Source: Ceratothoa steindachneri
Taxonomy: Eukaryota > Arthropoda > Malacostraca > Isopoda > Cymothoidae
Assembly (NCBI GenBank): GCA_963969495.1
Contig: OZ018317.1
Location: 225,910,099 to 225,974,098 of the forward strand
Reading direction: 5' to 3'
DNA length: 64,000 nt
The number at the start of each line of letters is the position of its first letter. Within the stretch, counting starts at the first letter, position 1. The translations under genes and the position numbers were made by a program. A model generated the notes under the pieces. That model made no database searches, was not told the DNA's origin, and saw only the letters and a list, made by a program, of their open reading frames with translations. Below are positions 1-11,469 of the stretch, piece after piece.

Positions 1-870
1 AGGACTAAAGATACACAATTGTCTAGGTGTGTAGCCATGATTCATGTAGGAATCTAATGGAACTCCTTTGAATAAACATTCACAACGCAGAATAGAATAG
101 GTAAACAGGCAGTACAGTAATAAGAATTTTGGAAAAGAAATTTGGAAAACACATTTATATACATGCGTTTAAGTGGACGAATCTCTGGCATCATTTTCCT
201 TCACTTCTATAACGGAGAACTACAGAATTAAGGCTCCAAGAACTAATAGAGTAAATGGAAAAGAAAAAAACACCCTAAATCATCCACGCATTCAATCCTA
301 ATCAACACACCCATTTTAAACCTCTCCCTTTGTCAGTCTGTGACGATACTGAGTTGTTATTTAGAACCTTCCCACGTAAGGTAACAGTCTACTCCAGGAC
401 GCCCCAGGCCGCCCACCGGCCTCCTCGCAGAACATCTCGATTCCGGAATCCGACGAAAGGCGAGACTGGATATGACCTCGCGAGGAACCTGACTCCAGGG
501 AATCAATCACCCAAGTTTATACGTTTCTTGTTGATCCTTCGCGAGGTTTTCATTTGCGAAAATCGACGCGAGAATAAATGATTTTTTTGAAGTTATGTGA
601 TGATTGAATCTTCGTTGGATCGGTCCATGACCCTTGTACTCCAGGTTTGATGAAATGAGCAGATTGGAGCAGATTATCATAATTCATTGCGTGCATTTCA
701 AGATCCGTGTGATTGAGACCGTGCGTGTTGCCGTATTTTGAGTGAAAAAAATAGAAAATTTAAAATAAAATTAAGTGAAATAAGTTAGGAACCTACAAAA
801 ATATGTACAGACAGACTCAGAGCCAGATTTATTATTAATAGCGAATTTTCTCAGGTGATCATCTAAGTGA
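1..870. other. Unannotated AT-rich sequence
   Basis: No motif, repeat or recognisable protein was found here. A short open frame on the plus strand at 330-581 is rich in Arg, Pro and Thr, starts only with TTG, and resembles no family I know. The sequence looks single-copy within this window. Confidence 0.5.
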
Positions 871-1215
871 TGTGTTATAGAGCTGCTATTGAGAACCCTT
901 TATGAGGCCTTTTAGATATCTAATGCTACAAGTTGCTTAGACAGTTTGTAAGCGCAATTCAAAAGTAACTGAGACAATTCTTATCTATAGAGCCGCTAGG
1001 AAGAACCCGTTCTGGTAGATAAATCCAAAAGTGACCATTACAATTCTTATTTATAGAGCTTTACTAAGATTATATTTGAGTCACCCAGACATTTATACTA
1101 TTTATGGAGCTTTTATCGAGAGCCTCTTCGGGTAGATGACTGTGCTGCAAAAGTGACTAAGACCTAAACCCATTTTTAGTGGTGAAATTGAGGACTCTTT
1201 CACGTCACTTTTACA
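871..1215. repeat. Weak degenerate tandem repeat
   Basis: Loose copies of a unit containing tatagagc, then agaaccc or agagcctc, then tgggtagat-like text and aaaagtga, recur about every 70-110 bases (near 880, 990, 1050 and 1100). The copies are very diverged, so the unit length is uncertain. Confidence 0.35.
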
Positions 1216-1852
1216 CACCTAAATCTCCTTATATAAGTAGAACTCTTCATCTATTGTGGTTAATATTGGTAAAGATCCTTCAAGATCATTTTACCACCTG
1301 CAACTATCTTGTCTAATTGGAGTCATCTCCACCGAATACAAGTCAATCTGTTCAAATACTCTTCATAAGGCTTCTGTCTCCAGCGTTGGTGCATCCCCGT
1401 CACTACATTCTTCTTCGATTAAAAGTGTGGAAGTGAGAGGGTGAATTAGGTCATTAGGAGAACCGACGAGGGTACTTTTCTCATCATTAAAAGTACCCCA
1501 AATGTGCTGTATACGCAAAAAGACAATTAAAATTATCCATTATACCCCATTGGGTAAAAGGTTTAGTATGTAGAATAAACGTTGTTCAAATGAGTCAATA
1601 AAAGAAATGTTGTGAAAGGAATATATTGAATTTTGAGTATGGATGTGCTTTCAGGGCTTCTTATCCTCATCTCATATTTTACTCCACAATTTATAATACA
1701 GTTGAAAGATGAGGCAAGACACTAGAAACTAGTTCTGCACTAAGAAAAAAATGCTCGAATATCTTTTCTTCTGACAATTTTGTTTAGTGAAGATTTTCTG
1801 CTTAAATTCACCGGTTGAAGGTAGGTAAGAAATGCCGTCTTTCGCGTCGTGA
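1216..1852. other. Unannotated sequence
   Basis: No repeat, RNA gene or family-like reading frame was recognised. Short open frames at 1256-1444 (plus) and 1740-2060 (minus) have no recognisable domain, and the second overlaps the SINE copy that follows. Confidence 0.4.
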
Positions 1853-2315
1853 GATGGATAAAGAAATACACATGAAGATAAGAATGACAATCACTGGTGA
1901 TATCGATTGTACCAGGGACGGCCCTTGTTGGGGTCAGAGGATAGTAATGTTTTTTTCTCAAAAACAAGGATCGGGTAACCCTTCGAAACTCGAGAGAAAG
2001 AACCAGTTCCGAGTGAGGGGATATGAGTCCCCTGCCTCCTAGGAGACAATAATAATTCAATGCAAGGGATACAGAAGAGAGGAGAGGGTGGGTATTTTGT
2101 CGTGTGAAGGTGGATATGGAAATGATAGCGGTGTTTTGAATGGCTATGTGCAGGATGATATGATTGAGCTACCTACCTCCTAAGGGTTAGTATCAGTGTA
2201 TCGGCCCAATGGGCGGTGAGATAGTGACGTTGATTAATGATTTGTTTCCACACTTGCTGGGATCAAAACCTTTTCTTGTTGCTAGAAGTGCAAAGCCATT
2301 TCCACTAGGCTAGAG
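1853..2315 (-). mobile_element. tRNA-derived SINE, copy 1
   Basis: On the minus strand the element starts with a Pol III A-box-like TAGCCTAGTGGA (2300-2311) and, 41 bases on, a B-box-like GGTTTTGATCCC (2259-2270). It continues with GCCCATTGGGCCGATAC (about 2200-2216), which matches GCCCATTAGGCGGATAC of the plus-strand copy at 28.5 kb. The two copies share further blocks, ending in a conserved segment GATTGTCATTCT (about 1882-1893) followed by TCTTcATGT and TTTATC. The element is about 460 bp, long for a tRNA-head SINE, so there is an unrelated body behind the head. The copies are diverged, so this is an old family. Confidence 0.65.
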
Positions 2316-2337
2316 AGAAGTCAAATCTAACATTAAA

Positions 2338-5300
2338 AATGCATCTGCATAAATCCAAACAGTGTTTTATTGAATCAAATAAAAATTGTTTAAATTAATC
2401 CTACCATCAACATCCTCCTACATAAATATAACCAGTTTATTATTCTTGAGGCCAAAAAATTATGGATAAATCCAACTAGTAAATAACTTCTGCATAAATC
2501 CATCCAGTTTATTTTTATTGAGTCAAAAACGAATTATATAAATAAATCCTAGCAGCAAAATCATCCTGCAAAAATATAGCCAATTTATTATTATTGAGAA
2601 ATTTTTTTTAATAAATCCAACCAGTAAAGAACTTCTGATATCAATCCAACCAGCTTATTTTTATTGAGTCAAATTAAATTTTTTAGAAAAAAATCAACCC
2701 AATAAAATAATCTGCATAAATGAAACTCATTTATTTATATTGAGTAAATTAAATTTTCTATAAATTAATCCAACCAGTAAACTTCATCTGGAGAAATCCA
2801 ACCATTTTTTATTGAGTCAATTAAAATTGACATGAATAAATCCATCCAGTAAAATCCATCTGCATAAATTCAAACAGTTTATTTTTATTGAGTGAAGTAT
2901 AATTTTTAGAAAAAAATCAAACCACTAAAATACATCTGCAGAAAAACGAATTAAAAAACTTCTATAAATAAATCCAACCAGACATCTATTTACCTAAATC
3001 CAACCAGTTTATTTTTATTGATTGATGTAACAAGTATATAAAAAATCTAACCAGTAAAATACATTTTCATAAAGTTAACCATTTTTTTTTTATTCAGCCA
3101 ATTAAAAGTTCTATAAATAAATTAATTAATTTGCAATAATCCAATCAGTTTATTTTTATTAAGTCAAATAAGATTTCTAGGAAAAATCAATCCATTAAAA
3201 TCTATCGCCATAAATCCAACCAGTTTATTTTAATTTAGACAAATAAAAATTATAATAAATTTGCATAAATACAACATTTGATTTTTATTTAGTCAAATAA
3301 AATTTCTAGAATAAATACCACCAATAAAATAAAACTTCATTAATCCAACCAGTTTTTTTATTGAATCAATTAAAATTTCTAGAAAAAATTCAACCATAAA
3401 AATTTAGCTAAAATTTATAAATCCAAGCAGTTTAATGAGGAAAGAAAACTTAATATAAATAAATCTAAATAGTAAAATACATCTGCATAAATTTTACCCG
3501 TTTATTTTTAGAGCATCAAATCAAATTTCTAAAAATAAATGCCTTCATAAAACTGTCTCTGCTTAAATCCAACCAATATATTTTCATTGAGTCAATTAAA
3601 ATTTAAAGGAAAAATACCGAGCAGTTAGTTTCATTGAGTCAATTAAAGTTTATATGAAAACATCCAACATATATAATCCATCTGTGGAAATTCAACCAGA
3701 TTATTTTTATTAAGACAAATAAACACTATGAAATAATACGCCTAGTAAAGTAATTCTGCATAAATCTTGCTATTATATATTCATTGAGAGAAATAAAAAA
3801 ATAAATAAATAAGTATAACCAGTCAGATCAATCTGCATAAATCCAACCAGTTCATTTTTTTTAATAAACTAAAATTTCTATTAATAAATACACCCAGTAA
3901 AATCTAACTGCATAAATTCAAACATTATATTTATATTAAGTCAAATAAATTTTCTAGAAATAAATCTAAGCTGTAAAATCCATCTGAATAAATTCAGAGA
4001 GTTTATTTTTATTGAGTGACTTAAAAGTTCTTTGAATAAATCCAACCAGTAAAATCCATCTGCTTTAATCCAACCAGCTTATTTTTATTAAGTGAAATAA
4101 AATTTCTAAATAATATATCCTACTCCCAGAAATCCAACCAGTTTAGTATCATTGAAACAAATAACAATTCTATGTATAAATCAATCAGTAAAATACTTCA
4201 GCAAGTTCCAACCAGTTTATTTTTATTTGTCAATTTAAATTTCTAGAAATAAATCAATTAGTAAAATTAATCGGCATAAATTAAGCTAGTATATTTTTAT
4301 TGAGAAAATTAAAATTTTAAGAATAAATCCAGTTTGTAAAATCTATCTGCAAAATCCACAGTTTATTTAATTAAGATAAATAAAATGTCTAGGGATAAAT
4401 CCAAACAGTATATATATTTTTCTAAATTCAACTAATTTTGTATTAAGTTGCAAAAGAATACAACCAGTAAAATCCACCTGCATAAATCAAACAAGTTTAA
4501 ACATTCTGGTATTGCATCAAATAAAATTCTATGAAATCCAACAAGTTTGCTTATTAAGTCAAATCAAATTTCTAGAAATAAATACAAGTAGTAAAATCAA
4601 TCTCTATAAATCCAACCCATTTATTTTTATTGTGTCATTAATTTTTTTATCGAAAATTCCAAAAATTATAATCTATCTGCAAAAATTATACCACTTTATT
4701 ATTATTAAGTCAAAAAAAATTCTTTAAATAAATACAGCCAGGAAAATTCATCTCCTTAAATAAAACCTGGTAATTTATATTGAATCAAATAAAATTCCTA
4801 TGAATAAGTTCAACAAGTAAAATCAATCTGCAAAAACCCAAACATTTTATTTTTTTTATTTAATTCACATTTATATCAAATTATCCAATCAGTAAAATCT
4901 ATCTACATGATTCCAACTAGCTTATTTTTATTGAGTCATATATAATTTCTAGAAATTAATACATCCAGTAAAATATATCTGCATAAATGAAACCTGTTTA
5001 TTATTATTGAGTTAAAATTTCCATAAATAAATCCAGCCTACTTATTTGTATTAAATCGAATAAAATTTTATAAATGAAGTACAACTAAAACATCCATCTT
5101 CATAAATCCAATCAGTTTATTTTTATTGAATCAATTATTTTTTTTATTAATAAATGCAACCATTAAAATTCATCTGCATAAATCCAACTAGTTTATATAT
5201 ATATTGAATCAACTAAAATTTCTCTGGAAAAATATAACCAATTTAATCCATCTAAATAAATTTATATGAATAAATACAACTATTATATTCTTATGAATAA

Positions 5301-5960
5301 ATCAAACAGGTGATTTTTTAGTCAATTAAAATATCTATGAATAAATCCAGCCGGTAAAATATATATATACATAAATCGAACCAGTTGATTTTTAATGAAT
5401 CAAATCAAATTTCTAGGAATAAATCCGACCAGTTCACTTTGCACAAACTGCTAAAACTTCTCTGAATAAATCCAACCAGTTAAATAACCCGGTCAAGATA
5501 TTTTGTCCCCTATTGCTCTTATTGAGCCAAGTACAAATTATGTGAATAAACCAATCCATTTCACTTGTTTTTCTGTCCTTATATTTTTCTTTGTTTTCGC
5601 ATTGCTTTAATTAGGTCAAGTCAAATTTCTCTAAATAAATCCATCCTTTCATTCTTAGTTTATCAAGTAAAACCTCCCTGAATAAATCCAACATGTACAA
5701 TTTCTCTAAATAAATCCAACCAGTTTACTTCTTGTTCTTCCATTCTCGCTTATATACTGTTCATACATTATGTTTTATTGAGTCAAGTAAAATTTGTCTG
5801 AACAAATCCAACTACATAGTACACTTTATTGATTCAATTCAAATTTCTCAGAATAAATCCAATCAGTTCACTTTATTGATTCAAATAAAATTTCCCTGAA
5901 TAAGTTTACTTTTAATGAGTCCAATATTATTTATCCGAATAAATACAACCAACTCACATG
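2338..5960. repeat. AT-rich 76-bp satellite array
   Basis: About 3.6 kb of diverged tandem copies. The unit reads roughly as ataaatccaaccagttta, tttttattgagtcaaata, aaatttctagaaataaat, ccaaccagtaaaatccat and ctgc, about 76 bp in all, or nearly 48 copies. The motif ataaatccaaccag occurs twice per unit, so the 76-mer itself looks like a dimer of two diverged half units. Copies at the right end (5400-5960) are interrupted by non-repeat insertions. I see no open reading frame of note in it. Confidence 0.9.
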
Positions 5961-6339
5961 TTATCTGGATACAGTGTTTGGTCGATTTAAGGTTTTGGTC
6001 AGATTCTCTTCCAATACCAGAACGCTAATCAATACATTGTGTAGCGGAATTTATTTTTAGTTATCGATCCATTCGTGGCTATTATAATTTTTCTTCATTA
6101 AATTACATCGTTCATTTGATTATTCCATGAATACCTGTGATGTTGCCGGCTTGTATTTAATGTTTCGGAAAATTGCTTTCTGTCTGAAAATATTGACATA
6201 GTAATCAAGAAATCGTAATATCTACTTAGGTCTCGTAAAAATTAGGAGCCTCCAAATAACCTCCTGTGGCATAACACTAATTAGTTCATCTCTTGTCTGC
6301 TACGAAATGTTTTTGTGTCCATAGCTATGTTTTACTCAC
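5961..6339. other. Unannotated sequence right of the satellite
   Basis: AT-rich sequence with no recognisable repeat or coding signal up to the possible splice donor at 6334-6340 (minus strand). Confidence 0.4.
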
Positions 6340-6430
6340 CTTGAATAACCTTTGCCAAACAATACCATCCATCTGCATCGCTTTCTGAATAGTATTCTTT
6401 GGCATTCGAATAAAACTGAAGAACTCGCAC
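6340..6430 (-). other. Possible internal or 5' exon, low confidence
   Basis: On the minus strand an open stretch of about 30 codons reads VRVLQFYSNAKEYY, SESDADGWYC, LAKVIQ and runs straight into a consensus donor CAAG|GTGAGT (donor bases 6334-6339). The aromatic-rich, acidic composition looks protein-like. Against it: a stop codon lies just upstream (6431-6433), no convincing acceptor or partner exon was found, and a longer frame in another phase (6325-6555) overlaps it. I do not recognise the peptide. Confidence 0.2.
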
Positions 6431-6589
6431 TTAATTTGTGGTTTTGAAATCCATTCTTGAGTTTGAAAGTTTTTACTCAGAAACTGAGCACTTTTCTCCA
6501 TTGTGCAATTCCATAATTCCATTTGGAGCTGAGGCTCTGATATCTCTATCATCAAATTTCATTTGACCGTTTCTTTGACCAGTTCTACA

Positions 6590-7985
6590 TAGAGAGCCTT
6601 TGGACTCTTACTCGAAAACAGACTCAAATTCAGCATCCGTACAACCGTTTATAAATTTATAAACTTCAACCAGTTCTCCGCTAATCCGTCTCTTTTTCAA
6701 AGATAATAATACTAAGTTTACTAGTCACTCTCCATGCGGTTTATTTATAAGTTCGGGAATCATTTTAGTAGCTCTGCGCTGAATTTACTTCAAACCAAAA
6801 ATGTCCTTATGCCAAGATGAAGACCAAAATTGAACGGCATACTCCAAGTGTGGACTGACTAGTGATTTATATAGGGGAAGAATGACTTCTTTAAATTTAT
6901 TGATTAAATTTCTAGTTGTGTAACTGAGAATTTTGTTTGCTTTCTTGCACGCTTCAAACAGACTCAAAATTAGTCTTACACTTGGTGACATTTAAGTTCA
7001 TCTGCCATTTTTCCGACCATTCAGTTATTATGTTTAGATCTCTGCAATACAACTTAGCACTATCTGACGATTTTGAAATTTTACCTATAAGATTTTTCTT
7101 AAGATCTTTGCTTTGCCATAAACTATAAACAGTAACGGTCCCAGACTGTTTCCCCGGGAAATGCCCCAATTCACGGGATTCCAGTTTGAGCTAGCATTAT
7201 TTATAACAACTCCCCTTACTCGAAACTGTGGGAAACGGTTTCTAATTTTTTTTCTGAAATCCAAATCATTTCAATGGCTTTATGTTCATCGTAAATTTTT
7301 ATTTCCTCATTAAAGTATTCTAAAAGGTTAGTGAGGCATAAAAGCTTGCATCGAAAACCATGTTAACTGCTTTGTATTTAGGTTTGAGATTATAAATATT
7401 CGCTGATTTAATCTGTAATAATAGATTAGAGAAGTTTACCGACAGCGGACATCAACTTGATTGATCTATCGCTATTTGGTTCGTTTTCTAAACCTTTTGT
7501 TAAAAATTAGGGTCACGTTAGCTTTCTTCAAATCATGTGGTACGCTACTTTCGTTTAAAGAGTGGTTGGGAAGTTTGCATAGAGGCTTTGCTAATTCATT
7601 TTTTAGTTCTTTGAAGTGGATCGGTTAGATCTTCTCCGGTCCTGAAGATTTCGCGTGTTTCATTTCATTAATATAGTTCATTATTTCATATTTACTGATT
7701 CTAACCTGTGAGACTACGGAATTCGGGGGTAAATTAAACCCACCAGATAAGATTGGTATATTAGATGTATCCCATTTGGTAACAACGCGCGCGAAGTGAT
7801 CATTTAGAACCTTAGCTATATTAGGAGTATCATTTAAAAGCAAATCATTATTTGAAGAGATTGGGCCTATAGTCTCATTAATTGGTTTCTTATTGCTTAC
7901 ATGTGCATAAAATCTTTTGGGGTCAGTTTTAGCAGTCCTCGCAAGTTCTTAATATTTTTTTACTTCCCTACAATAATAAAATCCA
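6590..7985 (-). mobile_element. CR1-like LINE fragment, ORF2
   Basis: Minus-strand remnant of a non-LTR retrotransposon reverse transcriptase. Going 5' to 3': a linker ending ELARTAKTDPKRFYAHV near 7920; an RT N-terminal part (7843-7625) with MNYINEMKHAKSSGPEKI, the KSSGPD-type motif; the palm/thumb end (about 7100-7000) with IITEWSEKWQMNLNVTKC; and a C-terminal stretch with CKKANKILSYTTRN and LYKSLVSPHLEYAVQFW (6960-6790). The same blocks occur in the plus-strand LINE at 23.9-27.1 kb (FEWSNKWKMKFN, CKKANRML, LYKSLVRPHLKYA), so both belong to one CR1-like group. Stops and frameshifts throughout; the catalytic xADD block is not legible. It is cut off near 7985, where a mariner fragment begins. 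Confidence 0.85.
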
Positions 7986-7989
7986 TATT

Positions 7990-8872
7990 ACTATTAGAAA
8001 ATTTAGTAAAACAAATGATATATGTTCCTTATTACATGGGAAAATGAAAGTAAATCTTCATATTTCAAGGTAAGCAACGGTAGCCTCAACCAGTTTCCCC
8101 AAACGGCCAGGGATGGAATGATCAACCTTCTAAAGAACATCGTCTGGGATATCATTGAGAACCTTATGAATTCTGGCTCAAAGTCATCCAGTGTGCGAGG
8201 TTTTGTCTTGTACACCTCCTTTTTTGTGTAATTTCTCAGGTAAAAATCACATCGAGGGAGATCTGGACTTCCTGAAGGCCATTCATGAGGTCCAGGTTGG
8301 CCCATCCAACCTCCTGTAAATTGTTGGGCTAGCCACGCATGCACAGTAAGAGAAAAATGGCGTGGTGCATCATCTTGCATGAATATAAGGTCACCAATTT
8401 TATCCAGTCGGTCACTGTTAGTCACACGTAATTTTCAAGCATGTGAAGATAGCGGCCCGTATTTATGGTGTTGATTTTTGCAGGCTGCGATTAAACATTT
8501 GCTGCACTATTGCCACGTTCTCTGCTAATTAGGATGTGGTTAGACAAACACTTCTTCTTGCATCGTTCACAGAGCCCGTGGTCATCAGCATTGCATGACA
8601 ACTTTATATTGTCTCCGAACGTAATGTTGCATGCCTAACTTTCCATGCCCGCCACCATCTCTGAACCTGAACAATGGAATTTCACACTTCATAGCGTGCT
8701 GCTAAATTAGCTCACTCCTGAACAGTCAAGCGGCCGTCTATCTAAAAAATAAGAAATAAATAAGAAATCCCCATTAGTGTTGTCTGATTAAAAGATGTTT
8801 TCGTCATGACTTCGGTGATACGAAAAATTCTATAAGCAATTTCTAATGCCTAGTTACTTTTAACCCACCCTG
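7990..8872 (-). mobile_element. Tc1/mariner-superfamily fragment with one terminal repeat
   Basis: Broken DDE transposase on the minus strand. The helix-turn-helix end is visible as NLAARYEV and VQVQRWWRAWK around 8700-8640; GRYLHMLENYV lies near 8440; the catalytic region at 8425-8200 has FMQDDAPRHFSLTVHAWL and WPSGSPDLPRCDFYL, matching the family signature 'QDGAPPH ... WPPRSPDLTPLDFFLWG'. The 5' terminus CAGGGTGGGTTAAAAG is present (ending at 8872, followed by TA). The other terminus is absent: the left edge abuts the CR1-like LINE near 7985. Internal stops show it is dead. It belongs to the same broad family as the complete element at 51.7 kb but is clearly diverged from it. Confidence 0.85.
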
Positions 8873-8880
8873 TAAATATG

Positions 8881-9239
8881 AAAGAGAGCTATATGTGATT
8901 TTATTAGTTTAGAATATTTTTCTTTCGTTTAATTGACCTTTAATTGTCTTTGTTTACCACACAATACACTAAGGGGTTTGTATCGCACTAAATATGTTAC
9001 AATTTCTGCAGCAAGTTCTCCTTCCCATATTGCTTAATCTCGACCTAAATCTTTCGAAATTACAGTGCGGAAATTCAGTAATAGATTGTTTGTTCTCCAA
9101 TTTTTTTTAACAGGTTAGACTAAATCTAATGTTATGAATACTCTTAGCTAATGCTTTCCCGAAGGCATACTTTCTGTACTAAGGATGAAAGTTGATGCAA
9201 TATCGCGAGGTTGATGAGGAATTAAACCACACTTCCTGA
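8881..9239. other. Unannotated sequence
   Basis: AT-rich; no motif or coding signal recognised. Confidence 0.4.
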
Positions 9240-9900
9240 AGACATATTTATTCCAGAACAGTTTCGGTATATCACACACCCTTGTCAACTAGCAACTGAG
9301 TAGAAAATTACAAAGAACTCCATATACACCTCTGACTTGATAAGAAACAGATCATGTTACCTGACCCACTCCCCCGCTCGGGCTAATCCCAGAGGGACAT
9401 AAATTAGTACCTGATTAGGGCTGGGCAGTTTTACAATTTTGTTTATCTGCTTACAGATCAAACTATTAAAAGAAAATTGACCTTCAGATAAATTGAAATT
9501 ATGAATGGATTTGATCGAACTTGATTCTACAATTCTTCTTTTGACATATTTTTTTTATTTAAAGACCAATTTACTCCCTTGAAAATCGATTGAATGATTA
9601 AAATCTCTGACATGACAAAATACTCCACTACTTTCATTGCCAACTCTGATGTCCCTCTTATGTTCATACAATCTCTTATCTAAATTTCTTCCCGTTTCAC
9701 TTACATAAACATTTTCACAATCTTTACATGGAATTACATATACTCCATTCTCCTGATGATCTTTAGGATTCCTGGAAATCATCATTTGGTTTATAGAATT
9801 ATATTTAAAAGCTATTTTAATTCCCATTTCCTGTAATAATTGCTTTAACTTATTTAGTTGTCATTAAATGGTAATTGTATACACATTTGCTTAAGTCATT
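9240..9900 (-). mobile_element. Penelope-like element fragment with GIY-YIG endonuclease
   Basis: Minus-strand reading gives NDLSKCVYNYHLMTT near 9880, then the GIY-YIG block at 9827-9555: GVYVIPCKDCENVYVSETGR followed by NLDKRLYEHKRDIR. The order C-x2-C between the two halves is the usual form in Penelope-like retroelements, whose endonuclease is C-terminal to the reverse transcriptase. The second half-motif reads YVS rather than YIG, so a key glycine is lost. After a frameshift the tail reads KKYVKRRIVESSSI and LSEGQFSFNSLIC, typical of the family's C-terminus. A terminus-like motif GTTTCGGTATATCACAC lies near 9265. No reverse transcriptase is present, so this is a 5'-truncated copy. Confidence 0.85.
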
Positions 9901-9982
9901 TGAACGTGCAGGCTTATTACAATAGTAAGTTATAAATTTCAACCTTTACTACCTCTTGAAGACCATTCAAATAGCTATACAA
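9901..9982. other. Short unannotated spacer
   Basis: Nothing recognised between the Penelope fragment and the tandem duplication. Confidence 0.4.
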
Positions 9983-10168
9983 GGTGGTCCAAAAGTGGCC
10001 TACCATTGGAAAAAGTTCATAATGATTATTTTAATAAAACGGAGGAGATTTGAGTAAAATACTCTTCTATAATTAGGTGGTCCAAAAGTGGTTTACCATT
10101 GGAAAAAGTTCATAATGATTATTTTAATAAAACGGAGAAAATTTGGATAAAATCATCGTCCATAATTA
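9983..10168. repeat. Two-copy 93-bp tandem duplication
   Basis: The block beginning ggtggtccaaaagtgg starts at 9983 and again at 10076, a 93-bp period. It carries aaaaagttcataatgatt and ttttaataaaacggag in both copies with few differences, so the duplication is fairly recent compared with its surroundings. Confidence 0.85.
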
Positions 10169-10430
10169 AGCCAATTCAATTCCCAAATTATATATTGTAG
10201 TATGCAAAAACCTTATTTCATTTATTAAATATATATCAATGTTATTTAGTTTTTAAATGGTACCACTTTAGGATGAAAAATGCAGAAGTGTTTGAAAGCA
10301 ATTTTTGTTTGTTTATTAAGGAGTCTATTCTGGCTATATTGTAAAAATAAACCAATGACACACAGAAAACAACAACAAAATGAAAAGAAACAAAACGAAA
10401 AGCATGCTCAGGCTTCGGAGGAAGGTCCCC
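10169..10430. other. Unannotated AT-rich spacer
   Basis: No support for a gene. The overlapping short open frames on both strands have no family resemblance. Confidence 0.4.
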
Positions 10431-10849
10431 CTTCCCGCATCGGGGAAGCAAGCACCCAATACTAAAAGAGTCCAAGAAAATAGAGTAGGCCAGCCTCCTC
10501 GGAAAAGGTTAACACTCCACTATTAAGAAGGGGGGGACTTGTCTGAGTACAAGGGACAAGCAGTAGCGACACCACTACTGACGGTAACGGGACAGGAAAC
10601 GTGCGCGAAGATCACTCAGACTGGGACACAACAAGAATGTGCCGAACAGTCGTAGGGGAAGGGGGCAACGCAATCGTCAAGATGAGATGCAGGGGAGAAT
10701 TGTACCAAGTAGTGGTGCGTCCCTCGAGTTTATCCGATTTATAAACGACGGAGGAGGGGGGAAAGGGTAGGTGCAAAGAAACAGTCGTAGTGCGCTACGT
10801 CAGTACTTTAGGTTTCCATCGGCTCTCTCCAATCTTCTTTGCCAGGCAA

Positions 10850-11335
10850 CCCGGAGGTGTCACCTGATTTCTATCATATGGTTAGTGTGAAGAAAAGCAA
10901 AACACTGCTCTTCTCGCTCAGTCCTCGTGCATATTTTTGTGCCCTCATCGGTGCGTTCTTTCCCCGCAATTCCCACATGCCCAGGAAACATACAGAAAAT
11001 AATATCAACATCTACCCGTCCCTCGGAACACGGAACAACGGATACCGCGAACCTGGGTTGCGGAAATTCTAATACCCTGAGAGCACTGAGGGAGATTTGT
11101 GAGTAGATTCAGATAACACTCCGGTCTCTGAAACGGGCACCACGCATTATCTAGCGTAGTGAGCGGTGTATTGTAACCAGCTTGGCCGAGGTGAAGATAG
11201 GCACAGAAGATGGTAGAGCCCCTCTAACTTCAAGCAAAGTGGGCGCGGCGTAGAAGCCGATCCGCCCTTTTCGGCCGTGGAATTATCCGCGTACAATGGC
11301 AAGGTTCCAGCGTGACACAAAGTATACTCCTAAAG
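10850..11335 (-). pseudogene. LINE RNase H domain remnant
   Basis: Minus-strand translation gives, in one frame with three stops, GRIGFYAAPTLLEV, then SVPIFTSAKLVTIHRSLR (matching the usual 'vFtAElvAIhrAL' core), RDRSVI with ISLSALRVLE (normally 'SDSlsaLeAL'), and FCMFPGHVGIAGKERTDEGT, the diagnostic 'WVPGHvGi.GNErAD' C-terminal motif. The domain degrades the RNA strand of the RNA-DNA hybrid during reverse transcription. The catalytic Asp of the SDS motif is replaced (YSQ), so it is not functional. Order and strand place it as the C-terminus of the LINE ORF2. Confidence 0.75.
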
Positions 11336-11469
11336 GTTCAAACGCAATATACCTGGCGTTGTAGAAGCTTCGTGATCAGAGACATGGCAACCGCTAGTCA
11401 AAGGTAATACAATCCATAGTGGCGCCCTTTGAAAAAAAAGAGACGCCACCAGCCCGTAAGCTACACCAA

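Noticed and set aside
6325..6555. 76-codon minus-strand frame as the coding frame
   Set aside because: Starts only with TTG, runs through the splice donor into a stop, and the alternative phase gives a more protein-like peptide; neither is recognised.
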